In this document: one piece after another, positions 1-10,801 of the stretch
Layout: every line of letters starts with the position of its first letter
Position numbering within the stretch: the stretch's first letter is position 1
DNA from: Rhodanobacter sp. ANJX3
GTDB taxonomy: Bacteria > Pseudomonadota > Gammaproteobacteria > Xanthomonadales > Rhodanobacteraceae
Direction: 5' to 3'
Length of the DNA: 64,000 nucleotides
Assembly (NCBI RefSeq): GCF_014200755.1
Contig: NZ_JACHCM010000006.1
Location: 124,001 to 188,000 of the forward strand
The notes under the pieces: generated by a model
Told to the model about the DNA's origin: nothing
What the model saw: the letters and a program-made list of their open reading frames with translations, nothing else
Databases searched by the model: none
Program-made: the position numbers and the translations under genes

Positions 1-909
1 GACACCGTCGCGCTTGCCGATCGACAGCGCCACCACCTGATGCGGACCGACCGCATCCATGGCATCGGTAAAGCCGATCACACGCGCGTCCGGGGCCACC
101 GACTGTGGTGGATGCGGATAGTAGTAGGGATCGTAAGGCGCATCGTCGAGCGGCATGATGCGGTCACCGGCACGAATATCGACGGTGGAGTTCAACAACA
201 GCAGCGTTGATGGGTCGCCCATGCGCAGCGTCTCCGCCGTGCCGATCACGCTGACTTCGACGCCGCGATCGTCGCCCTTACCGTAATGACCGTCATTGCG
301 GGTATTTTCGTCCCACGGCGTTTTGAACAGTGCAACGTTATCGTCCAACTCGTGGGCAACCAGATCGCCCTTGCCCGATCCCTGCGCGTCAAAGCTGCGG
401 AAGAAATGCGACGGCCGTACGATAGCCCACCGCTGGCCAGGCGCTCCCTGCAGACCGCGTACGTAAATATTTTGGCCTGGCGTGCTGCGCAGACGGCCCT
501 CTTCCAGACCCACAACATACGGCGCGGTTTTGGCGGTGTTGGAATCGACCACCTCCATGTCCTTGAGGAAGGTCTGCAGTTCCGTCAGTGGAATCGCAGG
601 AATCGCCTGACCTTCGGCGTGCACGCTGGGCTCGAGCCGCAGGCTCGGACCGCCTCCACCGTTGATGAAGGACAAGTTGAGCACATCGCCCGGATAGATC
701 AGATGTGGATTGCGTACCTGCGGGTTGGCCTGCCAGATTTCCGGCCACAGCCATGGTTTGGCGAGGAACTTGGCGGAAATGGCCCAGAGCGTGTCGCCCC
801 GCCGCACGGTGTAGCTGTCCGGATGATTGGCTCGCAGCTGGGCGCCCGCCGCATAGGCGGCCACAGTGACCAGCATGCCGGCCAGCAACACGGTAATTTT
901 TCTGATCAT
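1..909 (-). CDS. LysM-domain protein (partial, C-terminus beyond window)
   Basis: Reads without a stop from the ATG at 909 to the window edge (303 codons seen). The N-terminus has a signal peptide (basic start, hydrophobic core, AYA-type end), then a LysM module at about residues 33-80 with the typical [10 protein letters not shown] start and the [16 protein letters not shown] half. LysM binds peptidoglycan, so the product should be exported and wall-associated. A purine-rich GAAGGGGG lies just before the ATG. It is divergent from def; in Xanthomonadales a LysM gene followed by dprA commonly lies here, though dprA is outside this window. The rest of the protein has no motif I recognise. Confidence 0.85.
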   Translation of the reverse strand, partial: MIRKITVLLAGMLVTVAAYAAGAQLRANHPDSYTVRRGDTLWAISAKFLAKPWLWPEIWQANPQVRNPHLIYPGDVLNLSFINGGGGPSLRLEPSVHAEGQAIPAIPLTELQTFLKDMEVVDSNTAKTAPYVVGLEEGRLRSTPGQNIYVRGLQGAPGQRWAIVRPSHFFRSFDAQGSGKGDLVAHELDDNVALFKTPWDENTRNDGHYGKGDDRGVEVSVIGTAETLRMGDPSTLLLLNSTVDIRAGDRIMPLDDAPYDPYYYPHPPQSVAPDARVIGFTDAMDAVGPHQVVALSIGKRDGV

Positions 910-1099
910 TGGCGGGAATCCCCCTTCCCCAGATGCTCGGTCGAGTGTAACCGAACCGTTAACACGCGCAACAGGCGCGAATGGGCAAAAATCGTCTGCG
1001 CCCGGGCGTTTGCCGACGTACAATGAGAAACATTCTAGATCGCGTCGGGGTGGGTTTTTGACCAAGCCGCCCGCATCTCTCGGCGCCGAGGTGAAATCC

Positions 1100-1609
1100 A
1101 TGTCCCTGCTTACCATCATTGAATTCCCCGACCCGCGCCTGCGTACCCGCGCCGAGCCGGTCACCGTGTTCGACGCCGAGCTGAAGCAGTTCGTCGCCGA
1201 CCTGTTCGAAACCATGTACGACTCCAACGGCGTCGGCCTGGCGGCAACCCAGGTCAATGTCCACAAGCGCGTACTGGTCACCGACATGAGCGACGACCGC
1301 AATGAGCCGCTGGCGCTGATCAACGCGCAGATCCTGGAAAAAGACGGTTCGCAGGTCTACCAGGAAGGCTGCCTGTCGTTTCCCGGCCTGTATGCCGACG
1401 TGACCCGCGCGCTCAAGGTCAAGGTCAAGGCGCAGAACACGTCCGGTGAAGAAATCATCGTCGAAGCCGAAGGCCCGTTGGCCGTATGCATCCAGCATGA
1501 GATGGATCACCTGGAGGGCAAGGTGTTCGTCGACTATCTCTCCTCGCTGAAGCGCAACCTGCTGCTCAAGCGATTGGAAAAGGCGCGCAAGCAGGCGGCG
1601 ACCGCTTGA
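1100..1609 (+). CDS. def: Peptide deformylase
   Basis: Removes the formyl group from the N-terminal Met of nascent proteins at the ribosome exit. 169 aa, normal length. All three metalloenzyme motifs are present: GVGLAATQ (residues 44-51), EGCLS (89-93, metal ligand Cys91) and HEMDH (133-137). The ATG at 1100 follows a GAGGTGA ribosome-binding site and gives the usual N-terminus; an in-frame extension upstream to 866 has no homology-like features. First gene of def-fmt-rsmB; its TGA overlaps the fmt start by four bases. Confidence 0.97.
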   Translation: MSLLTIIEFPDPRLRTRAEPVTVFDAELKQFVADLFETMYDSNGVGLAATQVNVHKRVLVTDMSDDRNEPLALINAQILEKDGSQVYQEGCLSFPGLYADVTRALKVKVKAQNTSGEEIIVEAEGPLAVCIQHEMDHLEGKVFVDYLSSLKRNLLLKRLEKARKQAATA

Positions 1610-2547
1610 ATGAGCGTCCTCTGCGGTTGATCTTTGCCGGTACGCCCGATTTTGCCGTTCCCTGCTTCGAAGCCTGCCGCGCCAGCGGCGCCGAGGTGGT
1701 GGCCGTCTATACGCAGCCGGATCGGCCGGCTGGACGCGGCCGCAAGCTCACGCCCAGCCCGGTCAAGCAGGCGGCGCTGGCGGCGGGCATTACCGTCGAG
1801 CAGCCCGAATCGCTCAAGTCCACACAAGTGCGCCAGACGCTCGCGAGCTACCGTCCGGACCTGCTGATCGTCGTCGCCTACGGACTGATCCTCTCGCGCA
1901 AGGTGCTGGCAACGCCGCGCCTGGGCTGCTGGAACGTGCATGCCAGTCTGCTGCCGCGCTGGCGCGGTGCCGCGCCGATCCAGCGTGCGATCCTCGCCGG
2001 CGATAGCGAAAGCGGCGTCGACCTGATGCAGATGGAAGCCGGGCTAGACACCGGCCCGGTGATGCTGCAGCGGCGCACGCCGATCGCCTTCGATGAAACC
2101 GGCGGTAGCCTGCACGACCGTCTCTCCCTGCTCGGTGCCGACGTATTGGCCGAAGGCCTGCGCCGTACGCTGACCGGTGAGGCCATGGTCGCCACGCCGC
2201 AATCGGAAGACGGCGTGACCTATGCGCACAAGCTCGACAAGGCCGAGGCCCGGCTCGACGTTGCGCGCCCGGCGGCCGAACTGGAGCGCCAAGTTCGCGC
2301 CTTCAACCCCTGGCCCGTCGCCGAAGCCGAGGTGGCGGACGAGCCGCTGCGGATATGGGCCGCCCATGCCATCGATCGCGACCACAGCGCGTTGCCCGGT
2401 GCCGTGCTGGGCGCCAGTCGCGACGGTATCGACCTGGCCTGCGGTGAGGGTGTACTGCGCATCACCGCATTGCAGCGCGCTGGCGGCAAGCGCATCAGCG
2501 CAGCCGACTACCTCAACGCCCGCCCCGAACTGCGCGGCAGCCGATGA
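1606..2547 (+). CDS. fmt: Methionyl-tRNA formyltransferase
   Basis: Formylates initiator Met-tRNA with 10-formyl-tetrahydrofolate; functional partner of Def. 313 aa. The catalytic set is visible: Asn110 and His112, the SLLPRWRG loop (114-121) and Asp148. The start is a TTG inside the overlap TTGA with the def stop, which gives the conserved N-terminus ending in [11 protein letters not shown]; the nearby ATG at 1610 is in another frame. Translational coupling to def is therefore likely. The C-terminal OB-like domain is present. Confidence 0.97.
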   Translation: MNERPLRLIFAGTPDFAVPCFEACRASGAEVVAVYTQPDRPAGRGRKLTPSPVKQAALAAGITVEQPESLKSTQVRQTLASYRPDLLIVVAYGLILSRKVLATPRLGCWNVHASLLPRWRGAAPIQRAILAGDSESGVDLMQMEAGLDTGPVMLQRRTPIAFDETGGSLHDRLSLLGADVLAEGLRRTLTGEAMVATPQSEDGVTYAHKLDKAEARLDVARPAAELERQVRAFNPWPVAEAEVADEPLRIWAAHAIDRDHSALPGAVLGASRDGIDLACGEGVLRITALQRAGGKRISAADYLNARPELRGSR

Positions 2548-3878
2548 CGGTCGACACCCGCGCGCTGGCCGCTCGATCGCTGGCCGAAGTGGCGATGCGC
2601 GGCGCTTCCCTGCGCGAAGTGATGGAGCGCAACGCGCCGAAGCTGCGCGACCCGCGCGACCGCGCGCTGCTGATGGCGCTGCTCAGCGAGGGCGCGCGCT
2701 GGTGGCTGCGCTTCGATGCGGCCATCGATCAGTTGCTGGAAAAATCCCTGCGGCACAAGGATCCGGCCATCCACGCGCTGCTGGTGCTGGGCCTGGTGCA
2801 GCTGGAAATCCTGCAGCTGCAGGATTACGCCGCCGTGGCGGCCACCGTCGAAGCCACCCGCGCGCTGAAGCGCCCGCAGCTGGCCGGGCTGGTCAACGCC
2901 GTGCTGCGACGCTGGCAACGCGAGCGCGAAAGCCTGATCGCCCGGCTCGATGCCAAACCGCAGACGCGGCATGCCCATCCCCAGTGGCTGGCGAAAGCAC
3001 TCGCCCGCGACTGGCCGGCACAATCCGAGGCGGTCATGGCCGCCGACAATGTCGAGCCGCCGCTGATGCTGCGCGTCAATCGCCGCCGCATCGCACGCGA
3101 CGCGCTGCTGACGCAGTTCGAGACGGCGGGCTATGCCGCCAGCAGCCACCCCTGGCTGGCGGATGCGCTGGTGCTGCCGCACAGCAGCGATGTCACGCGC
3201 ATGCCAGGGTTCGAGGATGGGCTGTTCGCGGTGCAGGACGGCGCGGCCCAGGTCGCTGCCGATCTGGCCGACCTCAAGGACGGCATGCGCGTGCTCGATG
3301 CCTGCGCGGCGCCCGGCGGCAAAGCGTGCCATCTGCTCGAACGCGCGGACATCGATCTGACCGCCCTGGAGGTGGATGCGACGCGCGGCGAACGCATTCG
3401 CCAGAATCTGATGCGCCTGCGGCTGGATGCGAAAATCGTCATCGGCGACGCGGGCGCTCCCACCGGCTGGTGGAAGCGGCAGCCGTTCGATCGCATCCTG
3501 ATCGACGCACCCTGCTCGGCCACCGGCGTGCTGCGCCGTCGGCCCGATGTTCGGCTGCATCGGCGCGAAAGCGATATCGCCGCCATGCACGAACAACAGC
3601 GCCGGATACTCTCGGCGCTGTGGCCGCTGCTGGCGCCGGGCGGACGGCTGGTCTACATCACCTGTTCGCTGCTGCGCGCGGAAAACGAGAGCATCGTGGG
3701 TGAGTTGATCGCCCAACAATCGGACGCGCAAGCGCTGGCATTCACGCTGCCCGTGGGGCACGCCGCGAACATCGGCTGGCAGATTCTTCCGGGCGACGGC
3801 GACTTGGACGGGATGTATTACGCCGTGGTGGAAAAGACGGTGGCCGCTACTCAGGATGGATCGGTCGAAGACGTTTGA
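2544..3878 (+). CDS. rsmB: 16S rRNA (cytosine-967 C5) methyltransferase
   Basis: 444 aa. NusB-like RNA-binding domain at about residues 5-130, then a SAM-dependent RsmB/NOP2 domain: SAM motif DACAAPGGK (252-260), DAPCSATG (321-328, Cys324) and ITCSLL with the catalytic Cys374. Its ATG overlaps the fmt stop (ATGA), giving the classic three-gene coupled operon. It modifies 16S rRNA before subunit assembly. No trkA follows as it does in E. coli; the next gene is an envelope glycosyltransferase. Confidence 0.96.
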   Translation: MTVDTRALAARSLAEVAMRGASLREVMERNAPKLRDPRDRALLMALLSEGARWWLRFDAAIDQLLEKSLRHKDPAIHALLVLGLVQLEILQLQDYAAVAATVEATRALKRPQLAGLVNAVLRRWQRERESLIARLDAKPQTRHAHPQWLAKALARDWPAQSEAVMAADNVEPPLMLRVNRRRIARDALLTQFETAGYAASSHPWLADALVLPHSSDVTRMPGFEDGLFAVQDGAAQVAADLADLKDGMRVLDACAAPGGKACHLLERADIDLTALEVDATRGERIRQNLMRLRLDAKIVIGDAGAPTGWWKRQPFDRILIDAPCSATGVLRRRPDVRLHRRESDIAAMHEQQRRILSALWPLLAPGGRLVYITCSLLRAENESIVGELIAQQSDAQALAFTLPVGHAANIGWQILPGDGDLDGMYYAVVEKTVAATQDGSVEDV

Positions 3879-4070
3879 CCTTGCGTTTGCGCCGCCGCTA
3901 AGCGAAACCGAAGGCCGCTGCGCCCATGATGACGGTGCCGAGCCACGGCTGGCCAGCGCCGCGGTCAAATCAGTGCCGAAGACCCGGTCATTTCACCGAT
4001 CGCCACAGCACCGCCAACCTCCGGCTATGCTCGCGTCCTTTCCCGATCGCCCAACGGAAGCCTCCACGCC

Positions 4071-5780
4071 GTGAAGCCCCTGTCCCACGCTCGTCCGCTC
4101 TGGCTGCGCAGTGCGCCGCGCGAGCTGCTGCTGTTCGGCGTGTTCGCCCTGCTGCTGCTCGGCGTCGGCATCGGCCTGCGCGACCCCTGGCCATCGGACG
4201 AGCCGCGCTTCGCGCTGGTGGCCCGGCTGATGGTGGAGCACGGGCAGTGGCTGTTTCCCCATCGTGGCGCCGAGCTGTATCCGGACAAGCCGCCGTTGTT
4301 CATGTGGCTGCAGGCGCTGGGTTATTTGCTCACCGGCAGCTGGCGCGTCGCCTTCATGCTGCCGTCGCTGGCCGCCGGGCTGGGCGCACTCGCGCTGACT
4401 TACGATCTGGCGCGCCGCCTCTGGAACCACCGCTGCGCACTGCTGGCGGCAGCCACTCTGCTGGTCACGATTCACTTCACCTACCAGATGCGCAATGCGC
4501 AGATCGATCCGCTCCTGCTGGGCTGGGTCACGCTGGCCAACTACGGCCTGCTGCGCCATCTGCTGTTGGGGCCTTCTTGGCGCTGGTTTGCCGTGGGTTG
4601 TTTCTTCGCCGGCGTCGGCGTGGCGACCAAGGGCGTCGGGGTGATCGCCCTGCTGATGCTGATTCCCTATGCCGTCGCCCGGCGTGGCCACTGGCAGCAC
4701 ATCGCCTGGCCCACCGGCGGCTGGCGCTGGGCCGGTGGACTGGTGATGTTCTTCGTGCCGATCCTCGGTTGGCTCGTGCCGATGCTGCTGGTCGCGCATG
4801 CCGACGGCGATGCGCAGCATGCCGAGTACGTGCGCAACATCCTTTTCGGCCAGACCGTGCATCGCTACGCAGCGCCGAGTGGGCATTTCCATTCGCCGTT
4901 TTATTTCCTCGGCATCATCGTGATCGACTGGCTGCCGCTGTCGCTGCTGCTGCCCTGGGCGCTGCCTGCCTGGTGGCGCAGGCTGAAGCGCCGCGACGCG
5001 CGCTTACTGTTGCCGCTCGGCTGGGTTGTGCTGATCCTGCTGTTTTTTTCGATCAGCCCGGGCAAGCGCGATGTCTACATCCTGCCCGCACTGCCGATGA
5101 CGGCGCTGGCGCTGGCGCCGCTGCTGCCGGGCCTGCTGCGCATACGCGGCGTTCGTGCCCTGATCTTCGTGCTGACCCTGCTGCTGAGCGCGGGCATCGG
5201 CAGCGCCGCGGCGCTGGCGCTGGCATGGCATCCGGCGTGGGCCGTGCCGTTCGAGCAGAGCCTGGATCCGCATATCTGGTGGCTGCTGCTGAGCATCGGA
5301 CTGGCCGGCCTCGTCATCGTCGCACTGACGCGCGTGCGTCGCGCCGCGATCGGCTGGCTGGCATTCGCCACCGTGCTGTGGAGCGTCTACGGACTATGGG
5401 GTTATCCGATGCTCAACGGCGACCGCTCGGCCAGCGACGTGATGCAGCGTGCCCGCGCCATCGCCGGGCCGCAGGCCACCATAGGCCTGCTCGCCTGGAA
5501 GGAGCAGAACCTGCTGATGACGCAAGGGCCGGTGGCGGAATTCGGCTTCCTCAAGCCGTGGCCCGAGCAGTACGCCGACGCCACCGCCTGGCAACGCGCC
5601 GCCCGGTCACAGCGCTGGATATTCAGCCTCGATACCGCGATGGGCCAGTGCGTCGATCGCAAGAAAGCCACTTACGTGGGCCACGCCAATCGCCGCGAAT
5701 GGTGGTTGTTCAAGGCCGATGCGGTGCTGCCCGGCTGTGTGCCGCACAGTGGCGAAAACAACGACAACGATGCCGAGTAA
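4071..5780 (+). CDS. GT-C family glycosyltransferase (ArnT/PMT-like)
   Basis: 569 aa polytopic inner-membrane protein with about ten or more hydrophobic segments. The N-terminal loop reads DPWPSDEPRFALVARLM followed by DKPPLFMW, the pattern of the GT39/GT83 superfamily (ArnT and dolichyl-phosphate-mannose-type transferases), in which the acidic pair binds the polyprenyl-phosphate-sugar donor. Such enzymes transfer a sugar on the periplasmic face to lipid A, glycans or proteins; the acceptor here cannot be told. The start is GTG; a weak TATGCT -10-like box lies at 4025. It resembles the gene at 12764 in type and both flank the LPS gene block. Confidence 0.8.
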   Translation: MKPLSHARPLWLRSAPRELLLFGVFALLLLGVGIGLRDPWPSDEPRFALVARLMVEHGQWLFPHRGAELYPDKPPLFMWLQALGYLLTGSWRVAFMLPSLAAGLGALALTYDLARRLWNHRCALLAAATLLVTIHFTYQMRNAQIDPLLLGWVTLANYGLLRHLLLGPSWRWFAVGCFFAGVGVATKGVGVIALLMLIPYAVARRGHWQHIAWPTGGWRWAGGLVMFFVPILGWLVPMLLVAHADGDAQHAEYVRNILFGQTVHRYAAPSGHFHSPFYFLGIIVIDWLPLSLLLPWALPAWWRRLKRRDARLLLPLGWVVLILLFFSISPGKRDVYILPALPMTALALAPLLPGLLRIRGVRALIFVLTLLLSAGIGSAAALALAWHPAWAVPFEQSLDPHIWWLLLSIGLAGLVIVALTRVRRAAIGWLAFATVLWSVYGLWGYPMLNGDRSASDVMQRARAIAGPQATIGLLAWKEQNLLMTQGPVAEFGFLKPWPEQYADATAWQRAARSQRWIFSLDTAMGQCVDRKKATYVGHANRREWWLFKADAVLPGCVPHSGENNDNDAE

Positions 5781-5783
5781 GAC

Positions 5784-6905
5784 TCAACGATTGGCCAGCA
5801 AGTCGGCGTAGGCTGCCTCGGTACGTGCCACGAACCGATCCAGACCAAATTCGTTCTGCGCACGCTCGCGCGCGGCCGCTCCCATCCGCGCCAGGTCAGC
5901 TCGCTGCTCCAGCAGGCGCTGCAAACAGTCGGCCATGGCTTGATGGTTGCGCGGCGGCACCAGCCAGCCGTCCAGTTCGGGGCGGATGTTTTCCGGCAGG
6001 CCGGCGTAGTCGCTGACCAGCACGGGCTTGCCCATCGCCATCATTTCGCGGCAGGCAAAGGAAATGGTCTCGACGTCCCACGACAGCACAAAGCCTGCAT
6101 CGATAGCCGCCAGCGCCGGCCGCACATCGTCGAGCAGGCCGGGGAAATGCACCTGATCACTCAAGTCCAGCTCGGCAATGCGCTGCTCGATGGCGGCGTC
6201 CGGCAAGCGTCCGGCGACCAGCAGATGCACCAGAGCGCGCCGCGCGGGCGGCAACAGTGCCAGCGCCTCGACCAGATCCATCCAGCCCTTGTAGTTGGCC
6301 GTACCCGCGTTGCTGCCGAGCAGCAGCGCCGTCCGATCGCCGAGCCAGCGTCGGCGCTGCGCGATCGCCTCGGCGTTCGGCCAGGGCGTGAAATGATCGA
6401 TGTCGACGCCGTTGTGCACGGTAGCCAGCAGACAGCGTCGATATGCCGAGGCCGCCAGCGCGCGGTAGGTGAAGTCGCACACGGCAATCACCATGTCGGT
6501 GCCGCGTCGGGCGCGCCACCAGTGCCCCAGGCCGGTCATCGGTTTGGAGTTGTGCTTGGTCAGGACGATTCGCGGACGCCGCCGCCATCCACGCAGGGCC
6601 GCCATGACGAGGCGATGATCGGCCGAGCCATTGACGTGGACCAGATCGAAATCGCTCCCGCGCAGCAAGCCGGCCAGCTGCCTGCACGCGCGTCGGCGGG
6701 CGGCCAGCCTGTTCAGCCCATTTGGAAACGGTTGTGCCCACGCACGAAGGCCGGTCTCGCCGCTGGCCTCACGGTAAAGCCGGCTTGCCGGCGGCGCCGC
6801 CACATGCACTTCGTGGCGTGTCGCAAGAGCCGTGGCCAACGTCATTACATACGTGGTGTGGCCGCCCCCGTCACCCTCGTGGAAATTGGTGAACAGGATT
6901 TTCAA
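5784..6905 (-). CDS. Glycosyltransferase, GT4 family
   Basis: 373 aa with a two-Rossmann GT-B layout. The N-terminus MKILFTNFHEGDGGGHTTYV is a typical donor/acceptor glycine-rich loop, and the C-terminal half has SFACREMMAMGKPVLVSDYAGLPENI, the GT4 nucleotide-sugar region (EX7E-like). Probably adds a sugar to LPS core or O-chain in the cytoplasm. It is convergent with the GT-C gene ending at 5780 and divergent from the ligase gene starting at 7109, so it has its own promoter within about 200 bp. Confidence 0.85.
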   Translation of the reverse strand: MKILFTNFHEGDGGGHTTYVMTLATALATRHEVHVAAPPASRLYREASGETGLRAWAQPFPNGLNRLAARRRACRQLAGLLRGSDFDLVHVNGSADHRLVMAALRGWRRRPRIVLTKHNSKPMTGLGHWWRARRGTDMVIAVCDFTYRALAASAYRRCLLATVHNGVDIDHFTPWPNAEAIAQRRRWLGDRTALLLGSNAGTANYKGWMDLVEALALLPPARRALVHLLVAGRLPDAAIEQRIAELDLSDQVHFPGLLDDVRPALAAIDAGFVLSWDVETISFACREMMAMGKPVLVSDYAGLPENIRPELDGWLVPPRNHQAMADCLQRLLEQRADLARMGAAARERAQNEFGLDRFVARTEAAYADLLANR

Positions 6906-7108
6906 GGCAGCGACCCTTGCAAGCGAGGCGAACGCCTACGCTGGAGAATGGACTAGGCAAACAACATGAACGCGACTGTTATCACATCGAGACGTGTTGC
7001 CCGTCGCACGGTCTGCCTAAAGTACCATGCCCAAACTCAAGGCTAGTGCTGAAGACCTCAAACCCTTCGTGCAGCACAGGGAGATGGCTTAACCGGAAAG
7101 GAGAGGGC

Positions 7109-8515
7109 GTGGACGCAAGATCGAACGCATGGTGGGTTGGCTCGTTATCCGTGCTGGTGGCCCTGATGCCGCTCTCGTTCTCCGTCCCCTTGCGGGTGAA
7201 AGCGCTACCCGCGCTGATACTGCTTATCGCTGGCTTGATTCTGCTCTTCAGCCGAAGAGCCACACGGCACAGTTACCGGGCGGCCTGGCCGATCGTCGCC
7301 GTTTGCGCCCTGGCCGTCGTCTACACGGCTTTGAACATCCTCGGCCACGGGTTGGGATGGGATGCGTTCGATCTACCGTCGCACATCCTGCTCTACCTGG
7401 GCACCGCAGCCGTTTTCAGTCTGCCGCTGCGCACGCGCTGGGTCTGGTTCGGCTTTAGCGCCACCGCAATCTTTCTGGGTGGCGTGTGCATCGTGCAGCA
7501 CTTCGTGCTCAGAATCGATCGGGCTTTCGGCCTCAACGGTGGCGATTGGGGAGCGATCGAATTCGCGATGGTGCTGCTGGTGCTTTCGCTGAGCGGATGG
7601 CTGCAGCTTTTCTACGCGAATGGCCGCTTCTTCGAGAAAACCGTGCACAGCCTGGGTGCGATGCTAGGCATGTATGGCGCGATGCTGACCCAGAGCCGGG
7701 GGCCGCTGCTGGCATTCATACCCGTACTGCTGTTCATGCTGGTGATTTATGGCCGCCGCACCGGCCGCTGGATGTGTGCGTCGCTCTTGCTTGTGGCGAT
7801 CGTCGTCGGCGGCGCCCTGGCGGCGAACAGCGTACATAACGTCAGCGTTCCGGCTCCAACTTCAGCGGCCGTCGTCAGCCCGATGCCAGCGGCGAAAGCA
7901 TCGGCCACGGGAAGCACCGATGCCGTACTCGAAAGGCCCGCGGCCTCGGCGCCCTCCGTCAAACCGTCCGTGGCCGCCAGCAACGTGTCCGTCTTTGTGA
8001 AGCGATTTGCCGACGTGGGCTCGGAGATGACCAGCTACGACTCCAAGACCTCCGCCCGTGGCGCCATCCGCGAACGGCTTGAGATGTGGCATACGGCGGG
8101 TCACGCGTTCCTGGACCATCCGCTGGCTGGGGTGGGTATCGACCAGTTCGGGGTTTACGCACGCCAGCAGGTGGCTGAAGGCCATGCCAACGCCGCCATC
8201 GTGAAATACGAACACCCGCACAACGAATATCTTGAGGCGGCGGCAACGGGCGGTGTGCCGGGTCTGCTGGTTATTTTGCTGATTTTTGCCGTGCCTTTCA
8301 TTCATTTTACCCGTCACGCGCTGCATGCGCCCCACAGCGAGATGATTCCCGCATGCGTGGGCGTCGCCACAGTCAGCATGTACGCATTGTGCGGATTGAC
8401 CGACAACGTCTTCTATCGCGCCATGCCACATTCCCTGTACTTCTTCCTCGTACTGGGCTTGGCGATTTGGCTCGGCAAACGCAAATCATCAACGGAGGTT
8501 GCGCCGATTGTCTGA
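7109..8515 (+). CDS. O-antigen ligase/polymerase-type membrane protein
   Basis: 468 aa, about ten TM segments, with a large periplasmic loop rich in Ala/Ser/Pro around residues 230-330. The Wzy_C/WaaL signature is at the end of that loop: GVGIDQFGVYARQQ, then HPHNEYLEAAATGGVPGLL. WaaL ligates O-antigen to lipid A-core and Wzy polymerises repeats; the sequence does not separate the two. The GTG start follows AAGGAGAG at 7098-7105, much better than upstream in-frame starts. It overlaps the next glycosyltransferase by eight bases, so the pair should be co-expressed. Confidence 0.85.
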   Translation: MDARSNAWWVGSLSVLVALMPLSFSVPLRVKALPALILLIAGLILLFSRRATRHSYRAAWPIVAVCALAVVYTALNILGHGLGWDAFDLPSHILLYLGTAAVFSLPLRTRWVWFGFSATAIFLGGVCIVQHFVLRIDRAFGLNGGDWGAIEFAMVLLVLSLSGWLQLFYANGRFFEKTVHSLGAMLGMYGAMLTQSRGPLLAFIPVLLFMLVIYGRRTGRWMCASLLLVAIVVGGALAANSVHNVSVPAPTSAAVVSPMPAAKASATGSTDAVLERPAASAPSVKPSVAASNVSVFVKRFADVGSEMTSYDSKTSARGAIRERLEMWHTAGHAFLDHPLAGVGIDQFGVYARQQVAEGHANAAIVKYEHPHNEYLEAAATGGVPGLLVILLIFAVPFIHFTRHALHAPHSEMIPACVGVATVSMYALCGLTDNVFYRAMPHSLYFFLVLGLAIWLGKRKSSTEVAPIV

Positions 8516-9581
8516 CCAGACGCCACGGACGTGCATCAACCTGATCGGCTGGGACAACGGCCGTGGTCTGAGTCACGACCTGCGCCTTTTGCGCGAAACG
8601 CTCACGCTGCAGGGCCACGATGTGCACATAACCTCGGTCGGCCCGAAACGCCGCCGCTGGACGCTGCGTGCGCTGTGGATTCGCCTGCAGTTGCTGAGGC
8701 AGTCGCTGCAGCGTGGTGATGGCATGCGCTGGAAGTTCGACGTCAACATCATGCTGGAGCATGTTCAACCGGCCTACTTTTCCACCGCACATCGAAACTT
8801 TTTCATCCCCAATCCGGAATGGCTGTCCAAACGGGACGAACGGCATCTGCACCGCTTCGAGGCGATGCTTGCCAAAACCAGGGTAGCCGCTACGACGTTT
8901 CAGGCACGCGGCTTGCCGACCCGCTATATCGGCTTTCGCAGCACGGATTGCCTGATACCGGAAATGCCACGGCAGCCGCACTTTCTGCATTTGGCGGGCG
9001 CCAGCCGCATGAAAGGCACGGCGCGGCTGCTGGCGGTGTGGCGTCGTCATCCGGAATGGCCACCATTGCTGGTGCTGCAATCCCCGCAGACAGCCCAGGG
9101 CATGCCCACCACGCCGGATCGAGACAACGTGCGCCATCGTGTGGCCACCTTGCGCAACATCGAAGAAATCCGTCGTCTGCAGAACAGCCATCTATTCCAC
9201 TTGTGTCTGTCCGAGGCCGAAGGCTGGGGTCATTACATTGCCGAGGCGATGAGCTGCGGCGCAGTGGCGATCACCTGCGATGCGCCGCCGATGAATGAAC
9301 TCGTGCGCCCGGACCGAGGCCTGCTGGTAGCGGCCAGCGCCGCCGGCCCGTTAAATGCGGCGACCCGCTATCACTTTGACGAGACGGCCCTCGAAGCCGC
9401 CGTCGAACGCGCGTGCGGTATGGATTCGGCCCAATACAAGGCGCTGGGCGCGGCCGCGCGTCGCTGGTTCGAGAGCAATCAGCAGCGCTTCGGTAAGCTG
9501 CTGCAGGAAGCGCTGCTGCCTCAGCTGCAGGACGAGCGCGCCACCGTTCCGTGGCAGAGCGCAAAGTCGACCGGCAAGTAG
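8508..9581 (+). CDS. Glycosyltransferase (GT4-like)
   Basis: 357 aa. N-terminus CINLIGWDNGRGLSHDLRLL and C-terminal EAEGWGHYIAEAMSCGAVAITCDAPPMNEL match the GT-B fold and the donor-binding EX7E region of GT1/GT4 enzymes. The TTG at 8508 sits nine bases after GGAGG (8494-8498); an in-frame TTG at 8499 directly touches that site and is less likely. It overlaps the ligase gene and is convergent with the GT2 gene ending at 9605. Acceptor and sugar unknown; LPS context. Confidence 0.8.
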   Translation: MSDQTPRTCINLIGWDNGRGLSHDLRLLRETLTLQGHDVHITSVGPKRRRWTLRALWIRLQLLRQSLQRGDGMRWKFDVNIMLEHVQPAYFSTAHRNFFIPNPEWLSKRDERHLHRFEAMLAKTRVAATTFQARGLPTRYIGFRSTDCLIPEMPRQPHFLHLAGASRMKGTARLLAVWRRHPEWPPLLVLQSPQTAQGMPTTPDRDNVRHRVATLRNIEEIRRLQNSHLFHLCLSEAEGWGHYIAEAMSCGAVAITCDAPPMNELVRPDRGLLVAASAAGPLNAATRYHFDETALEAAVERACGMDSAQYKALGAAARRWFESNQQRFGKLLQEALLPQLQDERATVPWQSAKSTGK

Positions 9582-9604
9582 GCGTGAGCCGTTACCTGAG
9601 CAGG

Positions 9605-10537
9605 TCAGCCGCTCTTGAGCAGGCCCGACGCTCTGGATCCGAACAAAATCGCCAGCATGTGCTCGACGCGTTTCCACCATGGCGCATGTCCGCGCATGGA
9701 CAACGCCGCGTAGCGCTTGGTTTCAGCCCAAAACGGGTCGGGTTTGGTCTTGTATTCCAGCTTGGACAGCTCGATGCACGATTCATCCAGCCCGGCGACC
9801 CGCGCGTAGTAGCCGATCAACCCGCGTGAGCGCAAACGGTTGATGTAAGCCACCGAAGCACTGCGATTGGACCACCAGCCGTTCTTTCCGTGAATGCGAT
9901 AATCCACGCAACCGGTCGGTAGATAATACTTTTTGGCGCCCAGCACGCTGGCGCCGAACACCAGACAGTTGTCGGCCGAAAGGCGCCAGGTTTCGCGGAA
10001 ACTGTCGGGTACATCGACCACTTTCCTGGCCCAGCTGGCGCGCATCGACAACGCCGAGGTCGGCGCACCGTACCAGCGGGTGAGCGCATAGGTGATCACC
10101 GCGGTGTAGCCAAGGTCGACGGCGCAGCGATGAAAGCCCACCACCTTGTTCTCTTCGCCGAAATGCTTCATGTCGGTAAAGACGAAATCGACATCGCGGC
10201 GGTTGTCGTAGAGCTCGCCCAGGCGCGCGAGATAGTCGGGAGCCCAGCGATCGTCGGAATCCAGAAAGCACACGACGTCGGCATCGACCCGCGCCACGCC
10301 TCGCTGGAACGCCTCCAGCTGGCCGCCATTGCTGCCGCAGATAAGCAGCACCCGTTCGTCGCTACCGAAGTGCTCGCGCAGCAAAACATCCGAGCCGTCG
10401 GTAGAGCCATCGTCGACCACGATGACCTGAACCGGCTTGCGGCTCTGCGCCAACGCGCTCTGCACCGCCTCGATCACGAAGTCGCGATAGTTATAGCTGG
10501 TGACGACCACCGCAAAGCTCGTCGCTGGCTGGCTCAT
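9605..10537 (-). CDS. Glycosyltransferase, GT2 family
   Basis: 310 aa, GT-A fold. FAVVVTSYNYRDFVIEAVQSAL at the start, then VIVVDDGSTDGS and the metal-binding CFLDSDDRW. The rest is the acceptor half, with several Trp/Tyr-rich stretches and no TM segments. The start at 10537 was chosen from the conserved N-terminus; the reading frame stays open for 35 codons upstream with no likely coding sense. Divergent from the GT2 gene at 10802, sharing a 264-bp promoter region. Confidence 0.85.
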   Translation of the reverse strand: MSQPATSFAVVVTSYNYRDFVIEAVQSALAQSRKPVQVIVVDDGSTDGSDVLLREHFGSDERVLLICGSNGGQLEAFQRGVARVDADVVCFLDSDDRWAPDYLARLGELYDNRRDVDFVFTDMKHFGEENKVVGFHRCAVDLGYTAVITYALTRWYGAPTSALSMRASWARKVVDVPDSFRETWRLSADNCLVFGASVLGAKKYYLPTGCVDYRIHGKNGWWSNRSASVAYINRLRSRGLIGYYARVAGLDESCIELSKLEYKTKPDPFWAETKRYAALSMRGHAPWWKRVEHMLAILFGSRASGLLKSG

Positions 10538-10801
10538 GCAAACATTCCCAACAACAACTCGGCGAAAAAAAATCGATGGCGCAGCGAACCGACGCGGACG
10601 CAGAGGATGATCCGGCTGGCAAAGGTGCTCATCGGCGGGCATTCTCCCATGGTCAACGCCGGTGTCCGGCCGGCGGGCGCGGCGCTACGGGTAAAGTTTC
10701 GTCAAGGGTGATGACGGCAGGCCTGCATCATACCTAACCGGGAAGCCGGCAACCGGCTTCGCCGCGGACCACCCCTGGGTCGATCGGCTAGAATCCGCCG
10801 C

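Noticed and set aside
1610-1612. ATG as start of fmt
   Set aside because: It is in a different frame; the fmt frame begins with the overlapping TTG at 1606.
3926-6016. Long plus-strand open frame (696 codons)
   Set aside because: Arg/Ala-rich shadow of the GT-C gene at 4071, which has a coherent TM protein in another frame.
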